Shown one piece after another: positions 1 through 9,482 of a stretch of DNA of 24,363 nt; position 1 is the stretch's first letter, and every line of letters starts with the position of its first letter. The DNA is taken from contig JBNGIS010004322.1 of assembly GCA_049999725.1 (NCBI GenBank), positions 1 through 24,363 on the forward strand. Reading direction: 5' to 3'. The stretch is from Haplomitrium mnioides (Eukaryota > Marchantiophyta > Haplomitriopsida > Calobryales). The position numbers were made by a program, and so were the translations under genes. Under the pieces are notes generated by a model that was given only the letters and a program-made list of their open reading frames with translations, did not search any database and was not told the DNA's origin.

Positions 1-537
1 AAAAGTGTTAGTGGAAAGTTTCTTTCCATTGTCGCGAGTTTACTTTCTAGTTTTTGTTTTCTTGTCATCGTTCTTTTTTCATTTACTTCCTATTTTTCCC
101 TTTCTAGTCCTTTGAGTGTAAACTTTTGCTCATTAGATTTTTCACCTCCAATTTTATCGATTTTTACTTTCTGGAAAATGGCATTTCAAGGAAATGTTTC
201 CAAACTTGCTCAACCAAAGCCTTACAGGAATTTGGATGTTATCAAGGCTCTTGAGCTTGAAAAACTGGATTGGAATTGGCTAGTTAATTGTGGATCCTTG
301 AAATACCCTGATCAACACTTTTACCTTTTTGTTGGGGAAGGTGAGAATTCAACTTGGGTCTTATGGTCCAAATCATGATGATTAGAGATGGCCAACAAAC
401 CAACATCAGGTTGCTTTTATAGTCACAGGATGCGATTACCTTGTACAAGGCAAATCGCAAATGATTTGCTTTTTTCGAGATGAAGGAGGGGGACATTTTT
501 GTCAAGCATCTTTAGACAACAAAGGAAGACGGCAAGG
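1..537 (+). pseudogene. Copy A of ParB-like/DNA methyltransferase gene, 5' end and first exon (broken)
   Basis: The likely start is the ATG at 178; the encoded block begins MAFQGNVSKLAQPKPY. It is paired with the inverted copy B at 14171-14523, which also starts ATG and carries KLAQPKPY at the same place. Similarity runs through the leader (a TGGAAAG/CTTTCCA hairpin at 12-28) and the coding part. Near 372-440 the readable frame changes: both copies then share a block like VQI(M/T)MIR......I.LL......I.LYK. In-frame stops and at least one frameshift make it a relic. Similarity to copy B fades near 537, where the gypsy element begins. I recognise no known domain in this N-terminal block; it belongs to the gene only because copy B carries it upstream of the ParB-like part. 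Confidence 0.6.
12..28 (+). promoter_or_regulatory. Hairpin in leader of copy A
   Basis: TGGAAAG TTT CTTTCCA is a perfect 7-bp stem with a 3-nt loop, about 150 bases before the ATG. Copy B has the same element with 11-bp arms (14672-14696), so it is conserved between the copies. Any function is inference. Confidence 0.5.
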
Positions 538-1067
538 TAACATTTTAAAACTATAGCGGTCACTAACTTTAGTAAGCCATAGCTAAAAATAGTGTTAACT
601 ATGTCTAAAAAGCTATTACTAAGTTAGTAGCAAAAACCATTTGCTTTATAGAGAGTTGGACATGTGGCACAAGGAGAGAAAGTCAACGAATTAAAGCAAA
701 AGAGGGAGTCTAGATAGACTACTTTAGAAGAGAATAAGAACACATAGTAAGTGGAGAACTAAAGTAAAGAGAAGGTTCTAAGGATAAGGACATGTGGCAG
801 AAGGAGAACAAAAGTAAAGGGTGGTCCAATTAGAGCGAGAGAGAAAAGAGGGGTCCAATTAGAAGAGGATAGAAAAAGAACCAATGGGTTTACTCCACCA
901 ATGTAAGCAAAGTGTTTTCTCTCAAGTACATAAAGAAGGGAGAGTGTCTTATTTGGTATCTCTTACCTTATGGGCTCTTGAAGTTCTTGTGCACTTCTCT
1001 TATGCTAACTTGTATGTGTTGTACTTGTGTTAACTTGTGTAAGTAATTGTGGGTGTGTAGTGTTACA
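538..1067 (+). repeat. Gypsy-1 5' LTR (left edge approximate)
   Basis: The right edge is set by the terminal TGTTACA at 1061-1067, one base before the primer binding site. The left edge is placed near GGTAACA (537-543), a possible mutated TGTAACA, but may lie elsewhere. Two internal copies of a GACATGTGGCA-AAGGAGA segment lie near 659 and 788. A hairpin-like pair of arms at 562-584 and 611-629 follows the motif CTATAGCGGT (551-560) and could instead be a small separate insertion. Confidence 0.5.
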
Positions 1068-1068
1068 A

Positions 1069-1080
1069 TGGTATCAGAGC
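1069..1080 (+). other. Gypsy-1 primer binding site
   Basis: TGGTATCAGAGC is the classic plant LTR-retrotransposon primer binding site, complementary to the 3' end of initiator tRNA-Met. It starts one base after the LTR terminus. Confidence 0.9.
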
Positions 1081-1770
1081 TTGGTCTTCTCTAAAGGGTA
1101 TAGATTACCCCTCTTTGGAGAAGTACTTAAGACCTTTTGGAGTAGTAGAACCCCTACTTTGCATTGACTCCATTAGAGTTAAACTATTAAGTTTTCATAA
1201 ATAAAAGATAGTGCATATCTCGTCCTTTATACATGAGGATAAGAACTTTGACTTGATGCTATGGTAGCAAATGGATATAGGAGCATTTGTACCCCCTTAG
1301 AATTCCTCTATTAAATCCTTTTAACATTCATGTGTTTAATATTGACAAATATTTTTTTCGTCAATTTCTATAGAGTGTATAACTTTGGTGATGACTTTAT
1401 GGTTTTTGTGATTGAATCGAGAGAACCTGTTATCTTAATTGTGGTAAACTAAGGTGTTACATGGGAGTTTTTTATTTATATATTATGGTAGAAAACAAAA
1501 TGGATTTGAATCAAGCTCCTCTAGAAGAGTTCAACTTCAAATGTCATATTTCTACTAGAGTAATGTCTAAGCAAACTCAACGTGATTTTCTTGTTCTTAA
1601 GTTTGGAGAGAGGTTTTGTAATGCAATGTTGGCATCCATTAAACCTTTTATTTTACCTATTCTTCACAATTGAAATGTGCACATATTTGTTTTTGTATAA
1701 GTTTTAGAAGGTTAAATTGTGATAGAACAACATAGATGCTAACTCTAGCAGTCTTCAAGAAGGAGTGTGA
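1081..1770 (+). other. Gypsy-1 untranslated leader, no supported gene
   Basis: About 700 bases between primer binding site and gag. A 70-codon open stretch at 1461-1673 has no recognisable motif and is not called a gene. Confidence 0.5.
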
Positions 1771-2720
1771 ATGATGGCAAAGTTGGAAGAGCTTAAATCA
1801 GCTCTTATAGCAAGCCAACAACAAACAAACATGTTGATGGCAGAAATGGTGAAAATGCGACTACAACAAGAAAGTGGAGAAGGAAGTCGAGAGACGTTAC
1901 TTCAGAAAATGAGAAATTCTTGCAAAGTAGAGCCTTATAGAGGAAGTCGCACAATTGGCATCGTAGAAATATGGGTATATCGAATGGAGGTTCACATGTC
2001 ATATTATCTAAATGCTTCAGATTTATAGAAAGGATTGTTTGCAAGATCATTTTTAACAGAGCATGTATGAATATGGCTACAAGGTTCGGCAGAAAAATAC
2101 ATGAGAGAACAACTTTTGTGAAGCAGTTTAAAAGAAGGTTTGTTCCAAAATTTTAAAGCAGTAGATTTTAAATTGACCGCAAGAACGAAGCTTTGGGAGT
2201 TGGAGCAGCAAGGAAACGTTGCAAGATACATTGAAGAATTTTGAAGCTTGCAAGTTCAAATCGAAGATATGAGTTCAGTAGAGTCCATTGACAAATTTTT
2301 GCAAAGGTTAAAGAGAAATATTAGAGGAGAAGTTATGATATGCAACTCAAAAAATGTAAATGAAGCCATTTTATTTGCTCAATGAATTGAAGTGAGACTA
2401 AGAATTGTGCAAACTGGAGGAAACTATGGCCCCATGCCTATGGAGTTGGAGAATATGAGAAGAAGAGAATTTCATCGCTGAAATAACCAACAAAGAGGAC
2501 TGCAACATATTAATGAAAGGAGGATGGATGATCGACAAGAAACTCAAACATGCTACAATTGTAGTAAGGTAAGATACATTGCATCAAATTGTAGAGTAGT
2601 ACGGTGCAATCAAGGGTGAGTATTTTGGCGGTCTTCTTATAATATCAACAATGAAGGAGATGAAGAAGAAAGACGAGGAAAGCATCTATTATATAGAAAA
2701 GAACAAAAAATGGAAGGTTA
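1771..2720 (+). pseudogene. Gypsy-1 gag (decayed)
   Basis: Capsid/nucleocapsid polyprotein of a gypsy element. It starts with a short coiled-coil-like segment (1771-1900, rich in Gln, Met and Leu), passes through a retrotransposon-gag block (about 2040-2330, with LWELEQQGNVARYIEEF), and ends in a zinc knuckle at 2551-2592 reading CYNCSKVRYIASNC. That is a CX2CX4HX4C knuckle in which the His has become Tyr. Frameshifts and stops occur throughout (for example near 2026, 2153, 2241 and 2383). It cannot make a product. Confidence 0.8.
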
Positions 2721-2723
2721 ATT

Positions 2724-4125
2724 GTGGTGGATGGATGGATGGAAGGATCTGCAATAAGAGCTTTGGTGGACTCTAGAGCAGAAGAAAATTACTTATCACG
2801 AGTGATAGTATTGAAGTTGAAGTTGCTCCTTGAAAAAAAGGAGCATGAAGTGGTGGAAATGGCAAATGGCCAAAGTGAATCTATTCAACAACTATCTCAA
2901 AGTATGGCTTTACACATGGGTAACTATAAAGAGAAGTTGGAGTGGAAGATCACAACATTGGCAAGACATGACGCTATTCTTGGAATGAAGTAGTTGTGAA
3001 GATATAATCCGCAAGTAGATTGGAGAAAGAAGATACTAACGACATCTCATGGAAGATTTGGAGAGATCGAGTACGATCTCATTCAAAACACCTACCCCTA
3101 TATGTGATTGGAGCAAATACAACTAAAAAACAAGATATAGTATTTTTAGTACTCATACGTGAGCTCACTACTGACAAGGAGGACTCAAATCATAATGTTC
3201 CACATGAATTTCAAGGTGTTTTGAAGGAGTTTCATGACATTTTTCCCAATGATTTGCCTAAGGGCTTGCCTCCAAAATGATGCATTGATCACAAGATTGA
3301 GGTCGTTTCAGGAAGTACTCAACCATGCAAAGCACCATATCATTTGTCTTCTCATGAATTGGAGGAATGCAAATCTCATATTACGGAATTGTTGGAAAAT
3401 GGATTCATTCAACTAAGTATTTCTCCTTGTGGTGCACCAATACTATTTGTGAAAAAGAAAGATGGGAGTGTGAGGATGTGTATTGACTATCGAGCACTCA
3501 ATCAACAAGCGGTGAAAAATAAATATCCATTGCCGAGGATGGATGATTTATTTGATCAACTTCAAGGAGCAAATTACTTTACAAAGTTGGACTTAAGAAG
3601 CAGATATAATCAAACCCGAATTGCGGAAGTTGATGCGCAAAAAATAGCATTTTAAAGTTGATACAGGCATTTTGAATATCTTGTGATGCCTTTTGGATTA
3701 ACCAATGCTCCTACAACATTTATGGGTCTTATGAATGATATTTTTTGATCTTATTTGGATAAGTTTGTTATTGTCTTTTTGGGTGATATTCTCATCTACA
3801 GCAAGAGTCTTCAAGAGCATTAACACCTTCATACAGTATTAAAAGTACTTCGGAACCACAAGCTATATGTAAATATGTCCAAATATGAAATTGGAAAAAG
3901 GGAGGTTGACTACTTAGGTCACCATATAAGTGCATCAAGAATCCAAGTTATGGATGAGAAAGTGGAGACAATTTAGAAGTGGGAAGCTCTTAGTGATCAA
4001 ACACAACTAAGGAGATTTTTGGGGCTAATTGGATTTTATTGTTGATTTGTGAAAGGTTTTACACAAATAGGAGAACCATTAACCAACTTGCATTTCGAAG
4101 TGGTGAGCTATGGGATCTACAAAAG
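2724..4125 (+). pseudogene. Gypsy-1 protease and reverse transcriptase (decayed)
   Basis: The aspartic protease begins near 2740; ALVDSRAEENYLS (2760-2798) replaces the usual DSG by DSR, and a typical DAILGM block follows at about 2972-2990. The RT shows [19 protein letters not shown] (about 3425-3481), then [26 protein letters not shown] and YLVMPFGLTNAP. The catalytic box reads VFLGDILIYS near 3773-3802 instead of the usual LDD, so a metal-binding Asp is lost. Stops interrupt the frame (e.g. 3653). The domain ends in the connection region LRRFLGLIGFYC..FVKGF; RNase H and integrase are absent. Confidence 0.9.
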
Positions 4126-4138
4126 AGTATATTTTCAA

Positions 4139-4464
4139 TGTGGGAGAAAAATACTATGAAGGGCCAGAAGCCTAAGGCCAAGGGATCTCTTAGAATGGAA
4201 GACATGAAGTGAACACCTTGGAGGTCCTTTCAGGGTCTTCCCAACGAGATCAAAATTTCAGTTTTGAAACGCGTGGAAGCCGAAGAGCTTTCAATGGATG
4301 AAATGTCTCGAGAGGCAGAGAGGCATAAGGTTTTGGCAGTGATGGTGAAAAGTTTATGCTCTGAAGTTTACTATAGCAACTAGGAGGAAGTAAGAGAGAA
4401 GTACCCTCTCCACACTAAGGAGTCCAAGATGGCTGCATTCTATTCTAGTTTTGAGAAGCTTTTG
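4139..4464 (+). pseudogene. Copy A: helical region upstream of methyltransferase domain
   Basis: In one frame this reads a charged, helix-rich segment with GLPNEIKISVLKRVEAEEL and AERHKVLAVMVKSLC, later EEVREKYPLHTKES, ending at a strong donor (TTTG|GTAAGT at 4464/4465). In-frame stops lie at 4210-4212 and 4381-4383. By its place it would join the ParB-like part, seen only in copy B, to the methyltransferase exons. Domain identity is inferred; ParB-family proteins often have a helical region after the N-terminal domain. The left edge abuts the gypsy truncation and is approximate. Confidence 0.5.
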
Positions 4465-5064
4465 GTAAGTTTGTTTTTTCAATGTACATTCATTTCTTTA
4501 GAGTTGTGGTGAATTTAGGGTAAATTGTCTTTAGTTATAATAAAATAGGTTTTGAGTCCCTTCGTGCATGGACTTCACAGCCCACGAGCTCTTAAAATTG
4601 GAAGTCCATGCGTGCATAGACTTCAAATTCCATGTGCGCATGGACTTCTAGCTCTAGGCATTGGTGGACTTCAACTTTGAAGTCTATGCTCACATGGTAT
4701 GTGAAGTCCTTGCGTGTATGGATTGTAAATTTCTTGCGCACAAGGACGGTGAAGTCTATGTGCGCATGGACGAGCATGTACTTTGAAGTCCAAGCCCTTT
4801 TGGACATCAAAATCCATGCGTGCATGGACTTTGAAGTTCTTACGTACTTGGACTTCAATGTCCATGCGCTCTCGGATTTTAATGTCAATACACGTATGGA
4901 CTTTGAAGTCCTTACGTGCTTGGAATTCAATGTTTATATGCACATGGACTTCAATGTCCTTGGCAGTTTTGAGTCCAATGTCTTTGCTCAAATTGTCTTT
5001 CTCTCTAAAGTCTTAAATTTCTTTTTTTGTCTCTTCTTAGTTTTTCTGTTTTTGTTGTGTGCAG
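4465..5064 (+). other. Copy A intron filled with minisatellite
   Basis: Donor GTAAGT at 4465 and acceptor TTGTGTGCAG ending at 5064 bracket a 600-base intron; the flanking exons are in the same reading phase. Most of the intron is the 24-bp repeat array listed separately. Confidence 0.7.
4556..4995. repeat. 24-bp near-palindromic tandem repeat, array 1
   Basis: About 18 diverged units in register of 24 bases. Each unit has outer arms AAGTCC and GGACTT around a core such as ATGCGTGCAT or TTACGTGCTT, so a consensus unit is nearly its own reverse complement. Because 24 is divisible by 3, open frames run through on both strands and give false 8-residue-repeat proteins of the type MDFEVL.... A related array occupies an intron of copy B. 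Confidence 0.85.
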
Positions 5065-5596
5065 GGAGACAAAACGTTCAAGCGTCAGCTTGCCAAAAAA
5101 TTAACGGCAACTCCCAAAGGGTGAAAAAGATCGAGGGTCGAAGAAGCCTTAAAAGATCAAGACCAAGCTCCAACACTTGCTTCATTGCCAAAAAGCTAGA
5201 GAGTGGAAATAAAGGCAACAAAATGATGTTGCATCCCTTCCAAATGATGGAGTTGTAAGAGATGAGGATAAGGACTTACTATCTTATGTTGATTGTCTCA
5301 ACGTGGCATATTACCAAATCCATGAGGAGGCTAACGCTCGTCAGTTGAAGGGATTTGTGAAACCTAGGTGTTTTACTTTGGCAATTGCAAATATTCCTTA
5401 TGGTTGCAACCTTAAAAAATGTAAGCATAACGATTCAGAACCTTTTTCCAAAGATGACATTTTTGATATGGTTTCATCTTTTGCGGAATCATGACCTCGG
5501 AATTTCGGTCTTTTATGATTATACATTTGTCGCAACAATTTGGCATCATCAAGGATGCTCTTTTTAGGTTTGTTGTGCCATTAACCATGGCATCTG
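5065..5596 (+). pseudogene. Copy A exon: first half of amino-methyltransferase domain (motif IV)
   Basis: The exon opens with a basic stretch GDKTFKRQLAKKLTATPKG. A frame change near 5200 leads into LLSYVDCLNVAYYQIHEEA and then CFTLAIANIPYGCNL. NIPY at 5390-5401 fits motif IV ((D/N/S)-P/I-P-(Y/F/W)) of N4-cytosine/N6-adenine DNA methyltransferases, and the following PFSKDDIFDMVSSFAES resembles the helix after it. A last readable part, FRSFMIIHLSQQFGIIKDAL, is compatible with the next strand and helix. The exon ends at the donor CTG|GTAAGT (5596/5597). Stops at 5140-5142 and near 5492 and frameshifts break it. Motif IV preceding motif I marks the permuted beta class. Confidence 0.6.
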
Positions 5597-5664
5597 GTAA
5601 GTTATTTTTTGATTTTTTGGTCTTTTAGTTTAATTTGTTTAATTTTCCTACACATTGTTTTCAG
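5597..5664 (+). other. Copy A short intron
   Basis: Donor GTAAGT at 5597 and acceptor TTGTTTTCAG ending at 5664 give a 68-base T-rich intron. Reading continues on the far side with an ITWTKAKF block. Confidence 0.5.
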
Positions 5665-6288
5665 TGTTTGATTTGTTTGCTTTTCTTATTACATGGACAA
5701 AAGCAAAATTCATAATTCCGGTGGTCTAAGAATTGCACACACCTACGAGTATTGGACTATGGGCTACTGGACAAAAGAACGAAATAGAAGCATGAGGCTT
5801 TTCAATTTGCAATGTGCTCATGCGAGTAGTCTCCCTCGGCCAAACTAAAACATCTAAGAGATGATGCTCTTGTGAATGTTTATCAAAAGCCACATGCTCT
5901 TTACAATTTTTTTATTGACCATTTATCAACAGAGCAAGATTGGATCTTAGATCTTTGCTTTGGGTCCAACACAAGCCTTGTTTATGCTTTAAAGCTGATG
6001 CACAACTGCATCGTTGTGGAATATGATGGATGTTAGTCTATCTACATTCCTCAGAGAGTTTTGACGATGGCTTCCTTGCTATCCGACGTGATAGAATCAC
6101 AGATAGTGTATTCATACCATAAGGAACCTTTTCCTTTTGGTACTGCAGGTGTTACTGGTGATTTTATTGCCATCTCTAGGACTGGAAAGTCTCGGCAAGA
6201 CTCTCTAGCGGCTGTAGATGCTCAGCCAATGGATTTAGATGAGACAATTCCTCTTGAAGAGGATAGAGCTGTAGCATCTCCTCGTTGA
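5665..6288 (+). pseudogene. Copy A last exon: second half of methyltransferase domain (motif I) and C terminus
   Basis: After ITWTKAKFI a frameshift leads to GGLRIAHTYEYWTMGYWTK. A second shift near 5838 leads to RDDALVNVYQKPHALYNFF, then DWILDLCFGSNTSLVYAL and NCIVVEYD. The N..YQKP..LY..F block is where beta-class enzymes carry their motif X, usually containing a Lys-Pro, and DLCFGSNTS (motif I, about 5950-5976) corresponds to the FxGxG SAM-binding loop with the last Gly replaced by Asn. The VEYD acid would contact the SAM ribose. An in-frame TAG follows near 6034. The acidic tail ends at the stop 6286-6288. This is the clearest evidence for the enzyme family; DNA N4- versus N6-specificity cannot be told. 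Confidence 0.65.
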
Positions 6289-6304
6289 TGAAATTATTTT
6301 ACAT

Positions 6305-6310
6305 AATAAA
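6305..6310 (+). terminator. Possible polyadenylation signal of copy A
   Basis: AATAAA lies 17 bases after the copy A stop codon and is followed by T-rich sequence. Plant signals are loose, so this is only suggestive. Confidence 0.35.
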
Positions 6311-7202
6311 GTATTTTTTTTGCAAAGTTTTATTTGCTGAAGTTTCAATCTTGTTGCACTCCCAATCCATTTTAAGTCTGTTCATCACGATTCAATTTGG
6401 TACGCACAATAGTTTTTGAACAAAATGGGTTTTATGAAAATTACAGAGAAGCCTATGCTGGCATACAAGTTCACTTTCCTTTTTAATTTTTTGTTCATTC
6501 TTGGACAACCTTTTGCATTCCATGCTTCCAATTACTCAACAATCTTTAATCGCTCCAATTGTCTATCCAGGCATGGGCTTCAGTTATTCAAGCTCGAGTT
6601 AGTTGTGGTTGTCCCTGAACGCAAGTATCTTTCAAACAAAGTAAGTTTATGCTTGGGCCTCAGTTGTTCATGTACGTATAGGCTTCAACAATCTATTCAC
6701 AATTTTGCTTCAACAATCCTCTTACGCCAACACTTTAGGGTTCTATTTCAAAATTTTTGGTATAAAATTTGAATGTTTTTATCAAATTTCTAAATTATTG
6801 ATATCATTGTTAGTTTTGAAAATATTTAACCACAAATTTCATATAAATTTTTCTATCTATTTTGTTTGTTGATGCTCATGCTTTTGAAAGATGACATTAT
6901 AGAAGCAATTTTGCTAAAATACTCATAAGAAATTTTGTTTTTAATACAATGTGCACTTAAAGTGAGCTATTTTGGTATGTATAATTACATTTTTCTTACA
7001 AACAAATATTGCTAGCGTGAAAATCTTGATTTTAGATGCTAAAATTACAAAATTGGTTATTGAAAGCGAAAAATAAAACACGAATCCTATAGCGGTTCCT
7101 AGTTCAAAGTAGCAGTTGTTTTTTGTATGTTTTAAATGGTAGAAATGCCAAAACATGTAGGAAGTAAGTAGAATTTCAAGGTTCTTGTTCTAAAACCAAT
7201 TT
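6311..7202. other. AT-rich stretch without supported gene
   Basis: A 118-codon open stretch (6416-6772) has no recognisable domain. Near 6560-6690 there are a few loose echoes of the 24-bp repeat (GGGCTTCAG, GTACGTATAGGCTTC). The motif CTATAGCGGT recurs at 7087-7096. Nothing else is seen. Confidence 0.4.
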
Positions 7203-8110
7203 CACTATTAGACAATAATGTGATAAACTTTCAAATCGTCATTCTGATGATGAAAGCATTGGCAAACAAAGAGCATTAAGTGTGATGGCTAGTATTTTGG
7301 GCAAAAATATGCCTATTGTTCAACAAAATATCTCAACATATGAAGATTGTAGGCGTTAATCCTATACATGCATAAGATCCAAGACTCAACCTTATGGGTG
7401 CATAGAATGTAGCTTTTCAATCAAGTGATCAAAGTTAATTCCTATCTAGATTTTCAAAAGAATAGACCCATTGCGCAAATATTGGGTTTGGTGCACCAAC
7501 TGAACTTCATTTCAATAGAACCAAAGCTCCTTCCTTCGAATTCAAGAACAAAAAAGACACCTTGAAGTCTACTAGTTGGTATTCAAGTCATAAACATCAT
7601 AATGTTGTTGAGGTGCATTCACTAGCAACCAATAAATACAATGAAGTCCTTGATCAAAATATGTTTGTTCAAAAGTCTAACAACACATAATCGGATGACT
7701 ATTTCAATTTTGATTGCGATATACTATAACTGATGGCAACTTTCAATCAAAAAATGAATTCTAGACAAGTTGGACTTGAAAGCAAGACTATAGAGACCTT
7801 TGGAAACAAAAAGCAACTACAAGAATCATCAAATGATAGTTTAGGCAATGATTCAAGCAATGACTCTTGGTCACAAAATATTTCTCTAGAGTTATCGCCA
7901 ATGGCTTCAATTATTCTAGAAAAAACATTTTCTTTATGCTTAAGATTTAGATGATAGTTCTACTTTGGCTTGGTTGAGTTCTTTTTCAACTCAAACTTGT
8001 TTATCTAAATTGAAAAAGCATTTTTCAAATCCAAAAAATCTTTCCCATTATGCACATGATCTTGCAAATAGTGCTTTGTCTCCAATGGCTGGATTTGTAT
8101 ACAGGCCTAA
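7203..8110 (+). pseudogene. Decayed coding-like stretch, family not recognised
   Basis: Several long readable blocks follow each other on this strand: RHSDDESIGKQRALSVMAS (about 7235-7292), DPRLNLMGA (7379-7405), GFGAPTELHFNRTKAPSF (7489-7542) continuing with two stops to 7954, then after a frame change LDDSSTLAWLSSFSTQTC and LSHYAHDLANSALSPMAGF to 8110. The composition (Ser, Asn, Asp rich, soluble) is unlike the surrounding AT-rich DNA and suggests an old gene or processed copy. I do not recognise the family and assign no function. The separate blocks could also be chance open stretches. Confidence 0.35.
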
Positions 8111-8444
8111 TTGACTGACCAAACATAAGAGCTTTTTATTTAAGCCAAACCTAAACGGGTAAATATTTTACGTAACAATTCTTTGTCGAAAGTCTATCAT
8201 GACAAGAGCTTTATAATGAAAAAGCTTGGTCTTATATCAACTTTAAATTTGAGTAAAATTTCATGTTGCCAATATAATTGTTTGTCGTTGTGCAAGGCAG
8301 ATTTCTTAAGAACTAAAAGAGAAATGTACTTTTTGCAAAGCATGAAGAAATCGAGATATCATATTATAATGAGAAATATCAAGAAATGATTCCAACCTTG
8401 ACAATTGATTTACTCTACATAGAAGGACCGTTGTATATAAACTA
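8111..8444. other. No gene seen, left flank of copia insertion
   Basis: AT-rich DNA with a 68-codon open stretch (8183-8389) lacking any motif. It ends at the target-site duplication of the copia element. Confidence 0.4.
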
Positions 8445-8449
8445 GTTTT
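8445..8449. other. Target-site duplication, left (GTTTT)
   Basis: GTTTT directly precedes the LTR start TGTTGT and is repeated directly after the 3' LTR at 11700-11704. Confidence 0.9.
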
Positions 8450-8633
8450 TGTTGTAACCTAAACACTAACCCTATACCCTAACCATGGTTAGATACCACA
8501 CAAGTATGGTTAGGGGTAGTTATGGAGATAACCACCTTCATACCTTACATAGAGGTGTGAGAGATGTAAGCACATATATACATATATACAAAAGACTTGG
8601 AGAGCATTGGTGGAGCATGCTTGGATCACAACA
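8450..8633 (+). repeat. Copia 5' LTR
   Basis: 184 bp, starts TGTTGT and ends ACAACA, a perfect 6-bp terminal inverted repeat. It differs from the 3' LTR by three substitutions (about 1.6%), indicating a comparatively recent insertion. The segment CATATATACATATATAC may supply a TATA-like promoter element. Confidence 0.97.
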
Positions 8634-8646
8634 CGTTATCAGCACG
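8634..8646 (+). other. Copia primer binding site, atypical
   Basis: CGTTATCAGCACG follows the LTR without a gap. It does not start with TGG, so it cannot pair with a tRNA 3' CCA end. It looks complementary to the anticodon-arm region of a tRNA, possibly an Ile tRNA. Priming by an internal tRNA fragment is known for Drosophila copia. The tRNA identity is my inference. Confidence 0.45.
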
Positions 8647-9482
8647 AATTAGCTACACATACATTTTTTTTAATTTACTATTAAATTCTTTTTATACATC
8701 CCTCAACATTCGAAAAAAAAATCAGTTACAGAAATTTTTTTTCAAAGATTTTTTTTTCTTTATTTTATATTTGCGATCGCGAGAGAAAATCATATCATAT
8801 TTATGAGGACGCAACCTTGGGTGACCAACTTTTGAACATTGGTAGACCGGAGTTGATATACAAATCTTCACAAGATATCAACATAGGAGCGGAGCAGAAG
8901 CACTTACGAATCTGAATTAAATTTCTTTGCAGATGGAGCTAAGCTTCTCATATAACTCATACAATACTCTAATATAAGCTATCCTCTATCTTAATTGATA
9001 GAACATTCTCCAAAATTGATTCAACTTTAATCTATTAATCCATTAAGGAGATAAATCCACCCTTGCATAACAGTTTACTATAACTTTTCTTCTAAATAAC
9101 CATCTCCTATATACAAATTAATCTACGGTGTGCTGAGAACAACTGCGCCTTCTCTCTTCTTCTTTTTCTCATATTTCAGTCATCCTACACAGTCATAACA
9201 CAACAATGAAATAAGTTATAATTTTATTACATGCACTAAATAGTAACTAACTAATATAAATAGCCAGCAACAAGTATTACATCCCTTTTAGATACTAAAC
9301 AACCAACCAAAGATCATATTTTTTTTCACAAAAGCACAGACTGATCATTCTCACCTTCAGACCAGAATCCACTAGACCAAATCTCCTTGGTTATTTAGCC
9401 AGCTATCCATAGTAAATCATCTGCACAGAAAATAATAAAAACAACCAATAATCAAGTCTCACACAGATTACTTCATATCAAT
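8647..9482 (+). other. Copia untranslated leader
   Basis: About 840 bases between primer binding site and gag start, AT-rich, with homopolymer runs near 8700-8760. No gene is supported. Confidence 0.6.

Larger units (their letters stand above)
538..4125 (+). mobile_element. Gypsy-1: truncated Ty3-gypsy LTR retrotransposon inside copy A
   Basis: The order is 5' LTR, tRNA-Met type primer binding site, leader, gag, protease and reverse transcriptase, which is Ty3-gypsy organisation. RNase H, integrase, polypurine tract and 3' LTR are missing: sequence after the RT connection region passes directly into the methyltransferase relic at about 4125-4150. Coding parts carry many stops and frameshifts, so the element is dead. 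The exact left edge is uncertain (around 538) because no second LTR exists for comparison. Confidence 0.75.

Noticed and set aside
4556-4995. Palindromic repeat array resembling a CRISPR
   Set aside because: Units are contiguous and diverged, with no constant repeat alternating with unique spacers, and the setting is a plant intron with no cas genes.
4632-5258. A 208-codon open frame with an MDFEVL-type 8-residue repeat, apparently a repetitive protein
   Set aside because: It arises from the 24-bp array (a multiple of three) inside an intron; equally long frames appear on the other strand, as expected for near-palindromic units.
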